A DNA stretch of 64,000 nt from Symbiodinium natans (GCA_905221605.1 CAJNDS010002310.1:191001-255000); one strand, 5' to 3'; shown: positions 1-11,716, counted from the stretch's first letter. Made by a program: numbers and translations. The notes: generated by a model not told the origin, from the sequence alone.

Positions 1-332
1 TCATTCAGTCTGCCAACGTTGCTCTGAGCCCAACGGCCCACATCGTCCCAACAACAGCCTTCCTCTGCAAGCCAGTCGATCCAGCTGGCCTTCATCTTGC
101 TCCTCCCTTTCTTCGGTCAGCCTGAGTGATACTCTTTGCAGCGTCCATGGCGGCAACGGGACCTAGTTCTACCAGACCAAGACAGACGACAGACCACCAA
201 GACACAAGACAGAGAGGAAAACAAGCCCTGACGAAACCGTGAACAAGAACTCGAAGCAGAGCATGAGGCTCGAAGCCAAGCCTTCCCTTCGCTTGTAAGC
301 ACGTCGATCCCTTCGAAGCCCTCACTTCTACT
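1..332. other. No gene recognised
   Basis: I see no supported coding region, RNA gene or clear repeat here. Short open frames exist on the minus strand but have no recognisable motif. Confidence 0.4.
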
Positions 333-1689
333 GTGGCAACGCAAATCCTTCTGGACCTTTGCTGCATGAGGGCAGCGCTTGTGTGGCAACGAAGAGGTGC
401 CTTCACGGCGGTGGCAGGCCCTGTCCAACGGTGGATTGAATGGTGTGCTCAAAAAGAAATACGCGTCAAAGCCACCGGTTGCTATAGGGACGCCGTGCCA
501 GCACAATTGCTTGAATGGGACCAACCGGCGATTCAGTCTGTTACATGTCTTGCCGCTGTCAGCACAAGGTGGCACAAGCTGCTAGTAGGGAGTTTGCTAG
601 GTCGGTACCTTTTCGCAATTCCAACTGGACACTCTGCTAGCTTGCGCCTTTTACGCCTGAGGGCACCCAGTCGAGGAGCTGCCCTGCACCCCCAACACAC
701 CACATGGTTGTGTAGTGGAAGAAGAGCATAAGAATGCCAATGGCCGCCCCAACTGGACCCCCCTTCACGCCCACAAGGCGAGCTACAGGGCAGTTTTAAG
801 GCCTCGCATCCACTCTATTCAACAATGTCATGTGATCACACCTATGCTCATTCAGGACCTCTCTATGAGAAGACTACCCCACGCCGGACTTTTGGCTTGC
901 ATTGTTTTGGTCAGCGCACAGCGGGGCTGTAGGATCCGGCTGGTTTGGTGCGTGGCCCCGTGCCAACAGATGGTTATCGAGGGAAGAACTCTAAGTTTGG
1001 CTCAAGAGCTGCTGCCGAATCTCCGGGTCTTCGCCACGGATCAGCCTGGCGAATTCGCTGATGCAGCCGCTGCTCATCCTGACGTGCGTAGCGAAAGCCC
1101 CACCTGCGACTGTTTCACCTCTAGTGTTGAGACCCACAAGAACGGCCTACTGCGCTGCTGATGCAGTAAAGAGGCGTCGGTTCCAAAAAAAAGGAACCTC
1201 ACGCTCGAGAACCCTCCTGACCTACCAGGGCAACCCCTCCCTATCTGGGCCTCATACCGCTGGCCGATCTCTGTTTTGATGGTCAAAGTGGTACAAGCAA
1301 TGAGGGAGAGAAGCGGATACTTGGAATCTAGAGCCTTCCTTCGAACCGACTTTCTAGGCCGCGTAGCTGATCCACGCATGACGGTGCGAAGAACTTTTAC
1401 TCCCGAAGCAACCATGTTCATGAACCTACAGGTCCACTCCTCAACAGGAGAACTTCTTCAGCTCCCGCGCGCTTGATACTGTCCCCTTAACATGGAGGGA
1501 GAGCAGCTTGACTTCAGCTCTACGCCAACCAATTAAAGATCCGCAATAACTTAGCGCTTGTCAGCCCACGTCGGCTCAAACCCGGGGAGGGGGGGGGAGG
1601 GGCATTCTTTCACTCCCAGTTGACAGCTGTTTGAGTGACATGGCCCCAACAGTGACCCTCCGCGGTTCCATATCGAGCGTCTTGTTCCC
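333..1689 (+). pseudogene. Possible decayed coding sequence upstream of the helicase region
   Basis: Several short plus-strand frames (333-731, 715-1161, 1061-1279, 1276-1476) have protein-like stretches, for example the 1276-1476 frame with an RSGYLESRAFLRTDFLGR segment. None is long enough or recognisable enough to name. They switch frame repeatedly, as the better supported helicase region downstream does, so they may be its eroded 5' part. That link is inference. An exact 11-base match to the 3' end of the dinoflagellate spliced leader (TTTGGCTCAAG) lies at 996-1006. Confidence 0.25.
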
Positions 1690-2610
1690 TTGACATCGTG
1701 TGTTCAGCCAAGCCGGCCAAATTGCAGCCAGCTGCAGGCGGGTCAAGCTTCCTCCGCATCTCAGGGAACTCCGCATCTGCAGTTCGTTCCGATTGAGGCA
1801 CTGCGTGACATTCAGGGCCAGACTTGTTCATGGCGAACCGTTTCGCCGAGGCTATGCCCCCCCCGTTTGTTCATGGATATGGCGCCAAAGGGAAGAGTGT
1901 TTTGCGGCTCTGGGGAAATGTGCACCGGCTGCCCGCCCTGCCGGAGGCCATTTGGGGCAACGGTGACGCGGTTCCTCTATGGGCCTCTGTGGGGGGGAAG
2001 GGCAACGGACCAGTTCGGATCCAACTTTTCCCTGGACTCCTTATGTATTGGAAAAAAGAAGCCTTGTCCTCCTGTGGAGCATCGCCCAAGTGGCGAAGCC
2101 CGGCCAAACACCCCAAAAGGGCCGCTAGCCATTCTGACTGCTGCAGCGCACTCGTGCTTTGCCCAGGCTGATGTGCCTTGGCCACTTTTCACTGCCGACA
2201 CGCAGGCCACGTCTCTCGGCCTCAGCCGGTATTGGGATGACAGTTTAGCGCTGCGAGTGCACCAGGCCCTTGCGGCATTCGGATTTCCGGCCTATCAACA
2301 CCCGCCCCCGAAACCCCACCGTACACCTGCTGGGGAATGCAGGTCGCTCTTCATTAGCGGGATGAATGGCAGAGGCGAGAACGCGCCCGCTTCCGTCTCG
2401 GGCAGTATCATTCACACCGCCAACTCTTATGCACTAACGGGCCTGGAAATGGAACAAGTCCGGGAGAACCAAGGCAGGCCGGTTAGATATGATCTCACTC
2501 ACCGCCCGCTGCTGCTCTCTTCTAGCGGTAACGCGTCGCATGGGCCCTCCAAGTTTGGACCAAGGCTCTCTACCCACACATTGAAGGATGCCACTTGCCT
2601 GCTGGTGTGA
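1690..2610 (+). pseudogene. Unassigned decayed ORF, 306 codons
   Basis: This is a long plus-strand frame without a recognised domain. The second half (from about codon 160) reads like real protein; a frame-shifted alternative at 1824-2171 reads better over the first half, which suggests an indel near 2.1 kb. Its end overlaps the start of the next ORF at 2595 in a different frame, so the two were probably one reading frame. I cannot assign a function. Confidence 0.35.
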
Positions 2611-3131
2611 GGGCCAGGATTAGCGCTGTTGAAGCTGCCCTTGCCATGAAGCCGGCCTTGGCACACTTGCACATGCCACACACTGCAGCATTAACGGCCT
2701 TACATGTGGGTTTGGGTGCCGGCAGGGCCGGCCAATGCAAACTACGCATCAGTGGCTTCTCCGCCGGTTCCTACACCGGCGCAGCTGTGGTCATTGCATG
2801 GCGCGAGCGCCAGCAACGCCCCCAGCGCAAAGGCGATTTCGTCCCCATCGAGGCGCGCCTCGGGGGCATTGCCATGCCACGGGCTATGTTGCGATACATT
2901 CTGCGGTCAGAGTTGCGACATGCGGTCAGTCTTGTCCACCACCAGGGCGACCAGCTTTGCATCTTCCGGCCGAGCTTGGCAGCGAGGGAGCAGGCGCTTC
3001 GGAATGGGGCACGCCTGTACTTCTTCTCAGAGTCTGATACCTTCGGCAGCGGAGGCCACTCCTACGGCCACTTCGTTGACAGTGAGGAGTTGTTCCAGCT
3101 CACCCCAGGGATTACGTGCACAAGGAGCTGA
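2595..3131 (+). pseudogene. ORF with a serine-hydrolase-like GFSAG motif
   Basis: The 178-codon frame contains ISGFSAGSYTG at about residues 52-62. This fits the G-x-S-x-G nucleophile elbow of alpha/beta hydrolases, and the flanking hydrophobic strand supports that reading. No catalytic Asp or His can be assigned with confidence. The coding signal seems to continue in the +1 frame (2704-3672, good from about 3130 to 3560) and then in the frame of 3519-4163, so this is likely a frame-shifted fragment of a longer protein leading into the helicase. The hydrolase call rests on one motif; a chance match is possible. Confidence 0.35.
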
Positions 3132-4163
3132 CCAGGAAGATTTGCGGCTTGGCGGATCCTCGGCTCGACCGAGCAGTCAGGGCGTCCTTAATGGGCGTCG
3201 CTTGTGGCTCGGTCCAACTGCCGGAACGTTCCCAAGCTTTTGTCAAAGCGGTTGCACGGGCATCCTGCAGGAGGCCAAGCCTCACCTGACTGACTTGCCA
3301 CAGCCCTACCACGAGCTTGGTCCCACGATGAAACTTGTGTTAGACATGTGGCTTCCCCTCCTGCCACTTGAGCGCCTCGTTGATATGCTTGGCGAGTTCT
3401 TAGCCATGGCATCAGAAGCAGAAGTTGAGGAGGAGCCCTCGGAGCAGCATCACTACCCGGAGCAGGCAGCCGTCAAACGTGCCACCACACCCACTGCCGT
3501 CAAGCCAGGCGCCAATACGTGGCCTATCGGCCTACTTCATCGGGTCTATCCGAGAGGGCAACAGTCATCCTTCTCACACCAGAATTGGCAGGAGTTCCTG
3601 AAAGGCGCAGAATGTGGTTTGCTGTCGCCGGCAAAGTACCCGCCAAGGGCACTGCGTTGCTGGTCACTCTGAGCGAAGGCAGTCGTGACACGACCTACCC
3701 TGGCGTGTTCATTGAGCTTACCGCCCCTAAGAAGCTTCGTACCAACGCGGGCGAGACCAAAGCAACGCAGCCCGTAAACCTCACAATCGCCCTGCTGCTG
3801 TCTGATGATCAGCGCAACCACCTGGTGAATCAACATACCCTGCCCAGGGTCAGCCAGCTGGAGGTTCTCCCTGGCGGAGCTTCCACCCCGCTTTGGGATG
3901 CACTGCTACATATGCCCAAGGAGCGACAGCATGTTGCTCTTGGAGTACCGCTGGCGGATTCCCCATTGGAAGCGATTCGCCAGCCATATTGGCTGCCGAA
4001 TTTTCTCACGGATCTGGTGCTTGTTCTGCTCACCGGATTGGTTGTCCAAGGGCATTGGCATGACTCGTGGGCCCATCTTATGCACCCTGTAGTCTGTCAG
4101 GTCCTCAGGGGAAGGCATGGCACGCAAGTCAGCCAGGCTTCTCATCCTGTGACGATCCTCTAA
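3132..4163 (+). pseudogene. Linker region between the GFSAG ORF and the helicase, frame-shifted
   Basis: Coding signal passes from the frame ending at 3672 (segment with PYHELGPTMKLVLDMWLPLL, about 3306-3360) into the frame 3519-4163 (214 codons). The latter contains a beta-rich stretch (VPAKGTALLVTLSEGS) that could be an N-terminal domain of an SF1B helicase. No family is recognised. Its end overlaps the helicase frame that opens at 4067. Confidence 0.4.
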
Positions 4164-6046
4164 GTGGCCTCCTCGCAAGCTGGCTAGTGGAGGACAAAGT
4201 CTATGCTAAGGAATGGACTCCGCAGTTGCTGGCTGGACTTCTAGCCACTCTGCCTGTTGCGCCGCTGCCCAGCCAAGAGGACGCCCGAACTCCTGCGCTG
4301 TGGCACGCGGAGCGTTTAAGCCTGAGCCCGAACTCGTTAAGCAATGAGCAAGACCCAAGAAGCCGAGCCAGTGTCTTTGCACTTGCGGCGGGGCCGTCCT
4401 TCCTTTCGTGTCTTTGTGACACTTTTTGGGGGGCTGACGGTCATCTTGCGGCGTTGATTGGAACCTGCTCTTACGGTTTAGGTGCCAATCGCTCCTCTGT
4501 CTTCATTACTGGTGCCCCTGGCAGCGGCAAAACACGCTTGTGTGCGTTCCTGGGAGTACTTGTTGCCTGCCTGACCAACAGACTCACCCTTTACACCGCA
4601 CATGGCAACGAGTCGGTGCGAGCCTACATCGAGGCCGTTGATCGGTTAACCGCTGCAAGCCACGATATCGTCCGCAGTCGCATCATTCGCGTCCCGGCCA
4701 GCAAGGAAAAGGATACCTACAAGCTTCCTTTTGACGCACATGACGCGTTCCGGGGATTGTTAGTTGCAGCGACACATGGGACTATAGTTGCTCGGCTCAG
4801 CTTCCCATACTCGGTGCTCATTAACAGGTTGAAGGATGTGGAGCTTCTGCTCAGGGATGAAGCACAGCAACTGGGCACACCTGGCTCCAACACCATTCTG
4901 GCTCACATTCGACATGCGCTTGATGTCATGATTGGGGATCACAGGCAGCCGGCGGGAGGATCCCGACCGAATTACCACTATGTGACGGAGCTTTTGGATC
5001 AAAAAACATGCGGCCTCAATGCCGTCCCGGCTGATCTGTAGACGCCTGCCACGCTACCAGCAGCATTGCTAAAGCAAACGCTTAATAGCGCCGGACCGTG
5101 GAAAAAAGGGCAAGGAGATATGCCTTCCTGGGGCAAACCCAATTTGCACCCTGAGTATACGGAGTCTGGGTTTTCGGCCAACTCCATGCTGGAAGCCATC
5201 CTCTGCCTAAGCTGTGTTAAGCCAAAACAGGCCGAAACGGTCATGCGAGCCGCGGGACTCAAAGCTATTGTGGGTCCAGCCATCAATCTGTCGCTTTGCT
5301 CATCCATGCGCCTCCCCCCGGAAATTTCTGCTGTCTTGTATGCCTGCCGATACTCGGAAGCTTGCCTTTTCGAGTTGAGGGGACAGGTTCCCTATCTGCG
5401 CATGCCACCAGGACCCAATTTGCAGCATCTGCTCGCGAGACCGCTACGCAGCCCTGCTGGCAGGTGGATGGAGACGTGTCGATGGGTCCGTGTGCATGAC
5501 CAGAATTAAAAATGTGAAAACAAACTGGGCAACAGTTACGACCTCAGCTGGTTGCTGGCCGACATTGTCCTCACCTTCGGACACCAGGTTTTTGTCGGGG
5601 CACCCATTGGGCTGGTCTCCCAGTATGCCAAAATCGTGGTACAAATGAAGTTTCTGTTGCGTTCTAGTGTCCCAGAAGACCAGCTAGGCGAAGATCACAT
5701 GAGCCTCATGGAAGCATGTCAAACTTCAGAGGACTTCCCTTTGACAGGACTGCCACACTCTTGGAGCATTGGGGTCTTCAGGACTTTCCTATCAAACAAG
5801 CTAGGGGCCCTCAAACGCTACTTCATGGCCATCACCACGGCCTGCTCCACTGGCCCCACCTTTAGCGTCTGCGTTTTTGTTACCTGCCGGGCCTCCGGCT
5901 TCCTGTTCAATAGCGAGGCAGGTTTCGCCCGAGCCACCTCCTCCTTCACTCGCGCGCCGTACTATCCTGATGGCATTGGCGCGTGCGCCTGTTCCACCGG
6001 AGGGCTGATTGAGTGCTCTGAGTACCTGCGTACACAGGCCACTTGA
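4067..6046 (+). pseudogene. SF1 (UPF1/DNA2-like) RNA/DNA helicase, broken by two in-frame stops
   Basis: One reading frame runs for about 660 codons and is interrupted only by TAG at 5039-5041 and TAA at 5507-5509. Walker A is GAPGSGKT at 4511-4534 (residues 149-156). Motif II reads LLRDEAQQ near 4842-4866, and motif III reads GDHRQ near 4936-4950; DEAxQ together with GDxxQ is typical of superfamily 1B helicases. After the first stop, SMRLPPEIS (about 5303-5330) resembles motif IV. Near 5900-5960, GFLFNSEAGF followed by SSFTRA resembles motifs V/VI with a damaged arginine-finger motif. Such enzymes use ATP to unwind or translocate along nucleic acid. Both stops and the frame changes at either end indicate a pseudogene. 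Intact coding through introns is less likely, because the frame continues without interruption across both stops. Confidence 0.75.
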
Positions 6047-6422
6047 TGGCCCCGGCATTGCGAAGGAGTCGAATAAACAGGCCTTTCGGGAGCAAAGGGT
6101 GGCGAGCATCGTGTTACCTACGGATCGCAGGGTCGGGCTGGATCTTTTTGGAACGCCCCCCCTTGATCAGGCGTGGGCGCTGAAGGCTACCTGGGGCGAG
6201 GAGCACGAGGTCTTGTACCGCGCGCTCAAGTCTGAGGGCTGGGGTCGTCCCCCCTTCTACACATCCAACTCCTACTCAGGCACGGTGGCCAGCTTGCGGG
6301 CGCGTGGATTTGTTCTGGAACCACTGCCCAACGCGGTTTACTGCGTCCCTTTTCAATCCGCGCGTGAGTGTGACGGCGTTGCTAAGTTCTTACCCACCTG
6401 CTGGGGGATACCAAAATCCTGA
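6009..6422 (+). pseudogene. C-terminal continuation of the helicase coding sequence
   Basis: The frame shifts near 6040 and continues for about 125 codons (good from about 6050), including VASIVLPTDRRVGLDLFG and VLYRALKSEGWGRPPF. No domain is recognised. It directly continues the helicase frame, so it is probably the same protein after an indel. Confidence 0.4.
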
Positions 6423-6451
6423 CGCCGCCCAGGAAGGGGCCTGCCCCTCGA

Positions 6452-7033
6452 GTGGATCCGTCCTTTGAGCACAAAGCGGGCATACAGCAAGCTCCACAAG
6501 GCCTTCGCCTCCTCCCTGTGCGGGCTGGCCAACTCAATTCTGAATCGGCCATCGAAGTGGACTCTCCGGGAAACAGCCCTGTGCCCGCGGGAAGTGCCAG
6601 TACCAGTATGGCGGTAGCGCCGAAAGCTGATGTCCCTGCACAGCATAGCCGTACGGATCTTGGCGAGCCTGGTGTTGGTACGCCAAGGCCGCTAAGGGCT
6701 GGGCGGTGGAGTACACCGTGGCTCAAGCCTGGCCCTAAGGCTGCTCGTGGCTCGGTAGCTGCTGCCGTCAGTCCACCGCCGCGCCCACGCAGGGAGGCGT
6801 CGCGCACTCCGTGTGGCACGCCGAGACAGGCCAAGGAGCTGCGTCTAGAGGCTAACGCACAGGATCCTCCCCAGGGTCATGACCGGCCGATCGGAGGAGC
6901 AACCCCAAAACCAGATACTCCGCAACGAAGCGGCGATCTGTCGCTCAGAAAGACGCACAAACTCCCGCCACCGGGCGTCCGCCCCCCGCCTGGCCCTTGC
7001 GAACAGCTTCTTCCGAGCGGGGCCAACTTATGA
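6452..7033 (+). pseudogene. Proline/serine-rich ORF (low-complexity linker)
   Basis: This 193-codon frame is rich in Pro, Ser, Ala and Arg. No domain or membrane segment is visible; it looks like a disordered linker between the helicase and the ORFs beginning near 7.25 kb. Continuity with its neighbours is inferred from spacing and strand only. Confidence 0.3.
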
Positions 7034-7248
7034 CCTCCCTACGCCCCTTTTCGGCCTGACCCAGCTGGCCGCGCAGCGTCTCCCCTGGCCGCAAAGAAAG
7101 TCGGCCCCTTGTCCATGACAATACCGGCTCCCAGGAGCCGCCCAGGTCCAAGCCAAGGGGGCCTGGCGAGCCAAGCAGTGCCCGTGATCGAAGGACTCCA
7201 AGCAATGAATCTCCTTCCCATGGAAATGAGAATTCTGTTTGCGGGCTC

Positions 7249-8302
7249 ATGTGGCGTGCGCTCGAGGCGGGGCATCATTTTGGGAGGAGCGTGAAGCCCA
7301 GGCCCTACATGTGCTTGCGTGATTCGACTCATCTGACGATGCATGGGCAACAACTTCGAGCGTATAGGACCTATGAAGAGTTGCTGCTGCGCCGCTCCAG
7401 GAACCGGACACCTTATTGGGCATTGCAGACACCCTCCTCCATCTGCCTGAGACCTTCCCGGCGGCCTACCTGAAAATCTATGACCCCATCATCACGCAGT
7501 GCTTGCGACTCTCAGGGGCGCTACAGCACATTGATCTGGCGGACATACTATCATGCCAAATACCACAGCTGGATAAAACCAGGCTGTCGGATTCTTTGGT
7601 CGGGTACGGGTTTCTGCCTACTGCCCAGTACATCGCTGATCTCTTCTTTGCTGTCGCAGATGTGCCAGGGGTCAGCAATGCCAGTTTTCCGGCCATGTTG
7701 TGTTACTCCGACCCGATACTGGTTGGGGGCGCTTTTGCTACTCACCAGAAGGGTCCCTTGGGACGAGCAGCCGGGCTGCCTGTAGTCTTGGGCTCCCTGA
7801 GACGGACAATCGCATTACAGACCTACAGGTCAATGTGCCTCCTGCAGCCATGGTGGCCTTTCTCGCTGGTCGTGCATTTCAGCTGCCCACGTGCCCTGCA
7901 ACCAAATATGCGGTGGACCCCCAAGCACTCCCCCAAGTCCACGGACAGGTATCGCAGGAGGCCTTGAAGGCCTGGGCGGAGGCTGCCAAGCACACGAATC
8001 TGGAAACCGCCAGGTTAGCACAGCAACCTTCAAGGCTCGCAAACACTGGGGCATCGCCAGTATCAAGAATTTACGCCAAGTGTATACCACCAGTTCACTT
8101 CCTTGATGCCATTCGGCAGGCCCTCGCTGCCTCCGTTGCAAACCAGGACATTGAACACTTCTGGTCCGTCTACAATTTGGAATGGCCTGACACAACCGCA
8201 AGGGTTGCGGTTTTTGAGAGCCTCCTTCTTGCGGCCTACAATCTTGGAGCCCTCTGCGGCTACGACACAGGCCCCCTCAGAGGTGTGTTGCATCTCTTCT
8301 GA
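7249..8302 (+). pseudogene. Unassigned decayed ORFs downstream of the helicase
   Basis: Protein-like segments occupy three successive frames: 7249-7400 (segment RTYEELLLRRSRN), 7416-7790 (helical, with YLKIYDPIITQCLRLSGALQ) and 7790-8302 (with FLDAIRQALAASVANQDIEH). The frame changes fall near 7400 and 7790. No family is recognised. The same strand and the same style of decay as the helicase region suggest one large broken gene or element spanning at least 2.6-8.3 kb. Confidence 0.4.
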
Positions 8303-8496
8303 CACTGAGGAGGCTTCGCCTGCACCTACTGCGGGGGGAAGGTATGCCTCTAGCATGAACTGTGCCGGATTGCGGGCCAAGAATGCGAGCCTCGTTCGCA
8401 TGGGGAGCTGTGCTGGTTATCCGCTCAAGGTCGTCGTAGCTGCGTGGCGTAGCACCCACCTTCCACCCCACGTGCCTGTGTGTATAGTGTACAGCA

Positions 8497-8577
8497 TGGA
8501 CGCCGTGGCAGAGCTTGCGCAGCGCCGCAAAGCCTTAAAAGCCCAGCTGAAGGAAGCCACCAGGAACCTCAGACATG
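8497..8577 (+). pseudogene. Truncated start of an ORF beginning MDAVAELAQRRKALK
   Basis: A methionine-initiated, strongly helical and basic N-terminus (MDAVAELAQRRKALKAQLK, then EATRNLRHE) is readable for about 27 codons. It then stops looking like protein at about 8577, where T-rich non-coding sequence begins. N-termini of this type occur, in my recollection, at the start of dinoflagellate LINE-like ORFs; that is family knowledge, not shown by this sequence. It is probably cut by the insertion or deletion that brought in the following DNA. Confidence 0.35.
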
Positions 8578-9837
8578 AGGCTCATGCGTGTCAGTTTTTT
8601 TGAGCGCGGGCTTGTGTTTGTGCTTGTCAGTAGCTCGTACTGGAAGCACGCTTGAAGGCGAGACGCCGAAGGCGTTTGGTGAAACGGGCGCAGGGGCTGC
8701 GGCCAGAAGACCTCGTTTGGCTCCTGCAGTCCTGCAGCGTTCGTCGCAGCAACAGGGGAGGCCCACGCACGCGAAGCCAGAATTGTTGAGATTTTTCGAT
8801 CCCAGATTTGGACTCGCGCAAACTGGCAACTTTTGCAAACATGTGTACGCGATATTGTGCAAGGCCTCTGAGGCCTCACCCTGCGGGGTTCGAGGCCTTC
8901 CGAGGCCTCCCGAGGCCTCACTCATGGGGTTTCGAGGCCTTCCGAGGCCTCGCGAGGCCTCCACACAATCCCAAAACCCCTTTAACTTGAAAGATTACGG
9001 GGACCGGGGCTTATAATACTATTAAATACTATTAAAGTTATTAAAGGGGTCCCCGCAAGGCCTCGAGCCCGGACGAATCCTGGCTGCCTCTCTTCTTTCC
9101 CGTGAAAAGAATTTTAAGCCGCAGCTGGCTCCAAGTTCTCTTCATTCTCACTCTATTCAGAAACACCACGACGGACCTCGAAGGGGCCTCGACCGCTTAA
9201 GATGATCCTGCAAAAGCTATTCTTGCTGCCGCAAGCTTGAACTTCAGACTTCTCGACGGTCCTCAAATAAGTCCTCGATGATCCTGAGCTTTCAAAGATT
9301 TCGACGGGCATGCGAAAGTCCTGAGAGAAGTACTCTGCGTGACATTGCAAGCTGATGTCGGTCTCCAGCGGGCAAGCAAACAAAATCACGCCCTGTTCAA
9401 CTGGAGGAGGCCTCGGACCGGCCTCCAAAGGCTTGGAAGCCTTCAGCAAAGTCTGAGGCTCGAAGATGATGTTGCGTGTAAGCCAAGTGAACGCTCCCAA
9501 CCATTTAAATCTCAACGTGCACTTCAATGGAGAAGACGAACTGACGTTCACAAGGCTTTCGCTGGCATCGGCCTTTCCCTATATCTTCTTCTTCGTTGGG
9601 CGCGTGGCAACTTAAGCTCCGGGCAGGCGCAACACGCTTAAATGCCTCCACCGTCCAAACCCAAGCCCGCCACAAGTTCTGATTTCTGCAATGTCTAGCA
9701 GGCGACCTCTGACCACAGAAAACGTTGAAGCCACGTTGGTCAACTTCCCAGAGCTTGAAGCGTGACTCCTTTCCACAGGAAAAAACAACAACGACCTGCA
9801 GCTCAGCGCCAGGACGAAGCCCAAGTTACGGGGCTAA
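8578..9837. other. Non-coding stretch between the helicase region and LINE-A copy 1
   Basis: No gene is supported. It holds a GC-rich AGGCCT repeat (8860-8962), a short AT-rich stretch at 9013-9050 with repeated TATTAAA, and a 3' part (9725-9837) that is open in frame with the LINE-A endonuclease only by chance. That part has no counterpart in LINE-A copy 2. Confidence 0.5.
8860..8962. repeat. AGGCCT-rich short tandem repeat
   Basis: The hexamer AGGCCT occurs eight times in about 100 bases, usually inside GAGGCCTC. Two imperfect 36-37-base units lie at 8885-8920 and 8926-8962 and share the order GGGGTT(T)CGAGGCCTTCCGAGG. The hexamer is its own reverse complement, so the array can fold on itself. 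Confidence 0.7.
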
Positions 9838-11157
9838 GGAGTCGCCAGAAAGCGTTCCGATCACAGGGCCAAAGTTTTTTAAGCTGGACCTCACAGATGA
9901 TGAGGCACTAGATGAAGGCGAACAAATGAAGCCATCGTGGGAGGTGAACCCTGATGGGAACCCTCTGGTAACCCAAGGCGCCTCCCCGAAACAATGCAAT
10001 GATGAAGCCCAGAAGGTGACACCTTCCCTCTGCAGCCCAGATGACTTGGGTTCGGAGATGACATGGCAGGAGGTGGTCAACCTCCTGGAAGATCAAGCGA
10101 GCCCCTTCCAGGCGAAGGAAGCCACCATTTTCTTCATCGAAGCCCAAGAAGAGGTGATGGCGGAGGACTCCCTGGCCTGGGGCTGGTGCAGGATGGTCCT
10201 GCATGCCTTAGAGCAAGGAGAGGATGTCACCGAGAAGGCTATTCGACAAGCAAAGGAGGTGATAGCCTCTGAGATCCCAAAGAAGGAAGAGTCCCTGACA
10301 CCAGAGCAGATGCTGGGTCAGCAGGAACGAGAGGAAGACCCAACCGACGGCGAGGGCACCGACTCAGAAGAGCCCAGCCATGAGAAGGTTGACCCTTCCG
10401 CCTCGCCTGACCAGTATCTAGGTATCATGAGTGCCAATGTCACCAGTTTCAACAACGGGGCACTGGAGTGGGTGACCTCCTCCAAAGCCAAGGTGGTGTG
10501 TCTGCAAGAAACCCACCTCACACCGGAAATGCTGCATGGTAGGAGAGCCACACTGCAATCCCTAGGATGGGATCTCTACGCTGAGCCGGCCTCCTTGTCG
10601 GATAAGGGCACAAGGTTGGGAGGCACTGCTTGTGCCTTTCCCAAAAACAGCGGAGTGTGGCAAAAGGCCACCTACCAATGCAAAGGGGCAGGCTACACAG
10701 CTGTGGGTTTGAGACAAAGACGATGGGACTACACGATCGTGTCCCTCTACCTGAAGGACACGGAAGGCCTAAATGGTCCCGCAAACGCAGAGGCGCGATC
10801 CTCTCTGGTGGCTTTTGTACGAACCCTCCCGGAACCCTGGATCATCCTGGGAGATTGGAACCTGGACCCGACCGAAGTTCAGGACACAGCACTGATTCAG
10901 GTGATGAGGGGGAGGATGGTAGCCACTGACTGGACTTTGGGGTTGTGAGTCGGAGCCTGGAAGCCCTGGTGGATCTGTCTGTGACCTGGGCAGTCCCATG
11001 GAAACCACATGCAGCCTTGCACCTCAAGGTCAAGGACGGTGCCAGCGAATGGAAGTCCTGGAAGCTTCCCCAGTTCCCGAAGCTCACAGCAGACCTCAAA
11101 AACCAAGAATGGCGAGAGGTCCAACCCTCCCACTTCGCCATAATGGACAGGACCTGA
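9838..11157 (+). pseudogene. LINE-A copy 1 APE-type endonuclease (EEP family), broken
   Basis: The endonuclease cuts target DNA to prime reverse transcription. The main frame ends at 10948. After an acidic linker it shows MSANVTSFN (the metal-site Asn strand) near 10427-10453, VCLQETHL (catalytic Glu) near 10496-10519, WDYTIVSLYL near 10726, and ILGDWNLDP (GDxN catalytic motif) near 10843-10869. A deletion near 10920 shifts the frame; the C-terminal strand with WAVPWKPHAAL continues in another frame to 11157. Copy 2 keeps the bases lost here but has other lesions. The first 113 bases of the open frame (9725-9837) are not part of the element. Confidence 0.85.
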
Positions 11158-11716
11158 AGAGGACCAGAGCACCTGGCAAATGGCGACCTGGGCGGCACTG
11201 CCATGAAGCACCGAGAACTGGCAGAGGTTGGTGTGTGCAGGCCCAATGGGGACCCTTAGTCTTGCAGCGACCTTCCACTGCCCCCAAAGGCTCTGAGGTG
11301 GGCTGGTGGGATGACTGGCCAGAATCCTGGAGGAGGTGCCTGCCTCCCAGCAGCACCTACCAGACCTAGGCCCCCTCCAAACCTGTCAAGACATTGCTGA
11401 AGGACCTGCAATGTTCAGCAAAAGAACCACAGTGGCGGTCTTTGAGTGTCGCTGCCAGGCACAAGGAGGATGCAGAGAGCCAAGGAGCAGCAGGCCCAAT
11501 ACAAGGACTGGCTCCAAGCGGGATTGGCGAAAGGGATGAGACCTCTCGAAAGTGCACTCAAGAAGAGAGAGTGCTAGATCGGCCCTTCCAGAACCTCCCC
11601 AGGGGCCAGGAGGAAGCAGTGGGTCGAAATTTGGGGAGAGGTAGAATGCTCCCCCCATCGGCCAAACCCTGCTGGATGCGGCCAAAGCCTCCCCGCTGTT
11701 CAAAATAACAGCAGAG
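11158..11716 (+). pseudogene. LINE-A copy 1 spacer between endonuclease and reverse transcriptase
   Basis: This is the counterpart of the helical linker seen in copy 2 (AKEPQWRSLG, KEQQAQYKDWLQ). It is spread over two frames here (11336-11539 and 11394-11708). About 220 bases present in copy 2 (17365-17595) are missing near 11375. Confidence 0.55.

Noticed and set aside
9818-9838. CCAAGTTAC left of LINE-A copy 1 matching GCCAAGTTAC right of copy 2 as a target duplication of the whole tandem
   Set aside because: Most of the right-hand match (GGGCCAAG) belongs to the LINE-A 3' end itself, leaving only TTAC; and GGGGCTAA separates the left match from the element.
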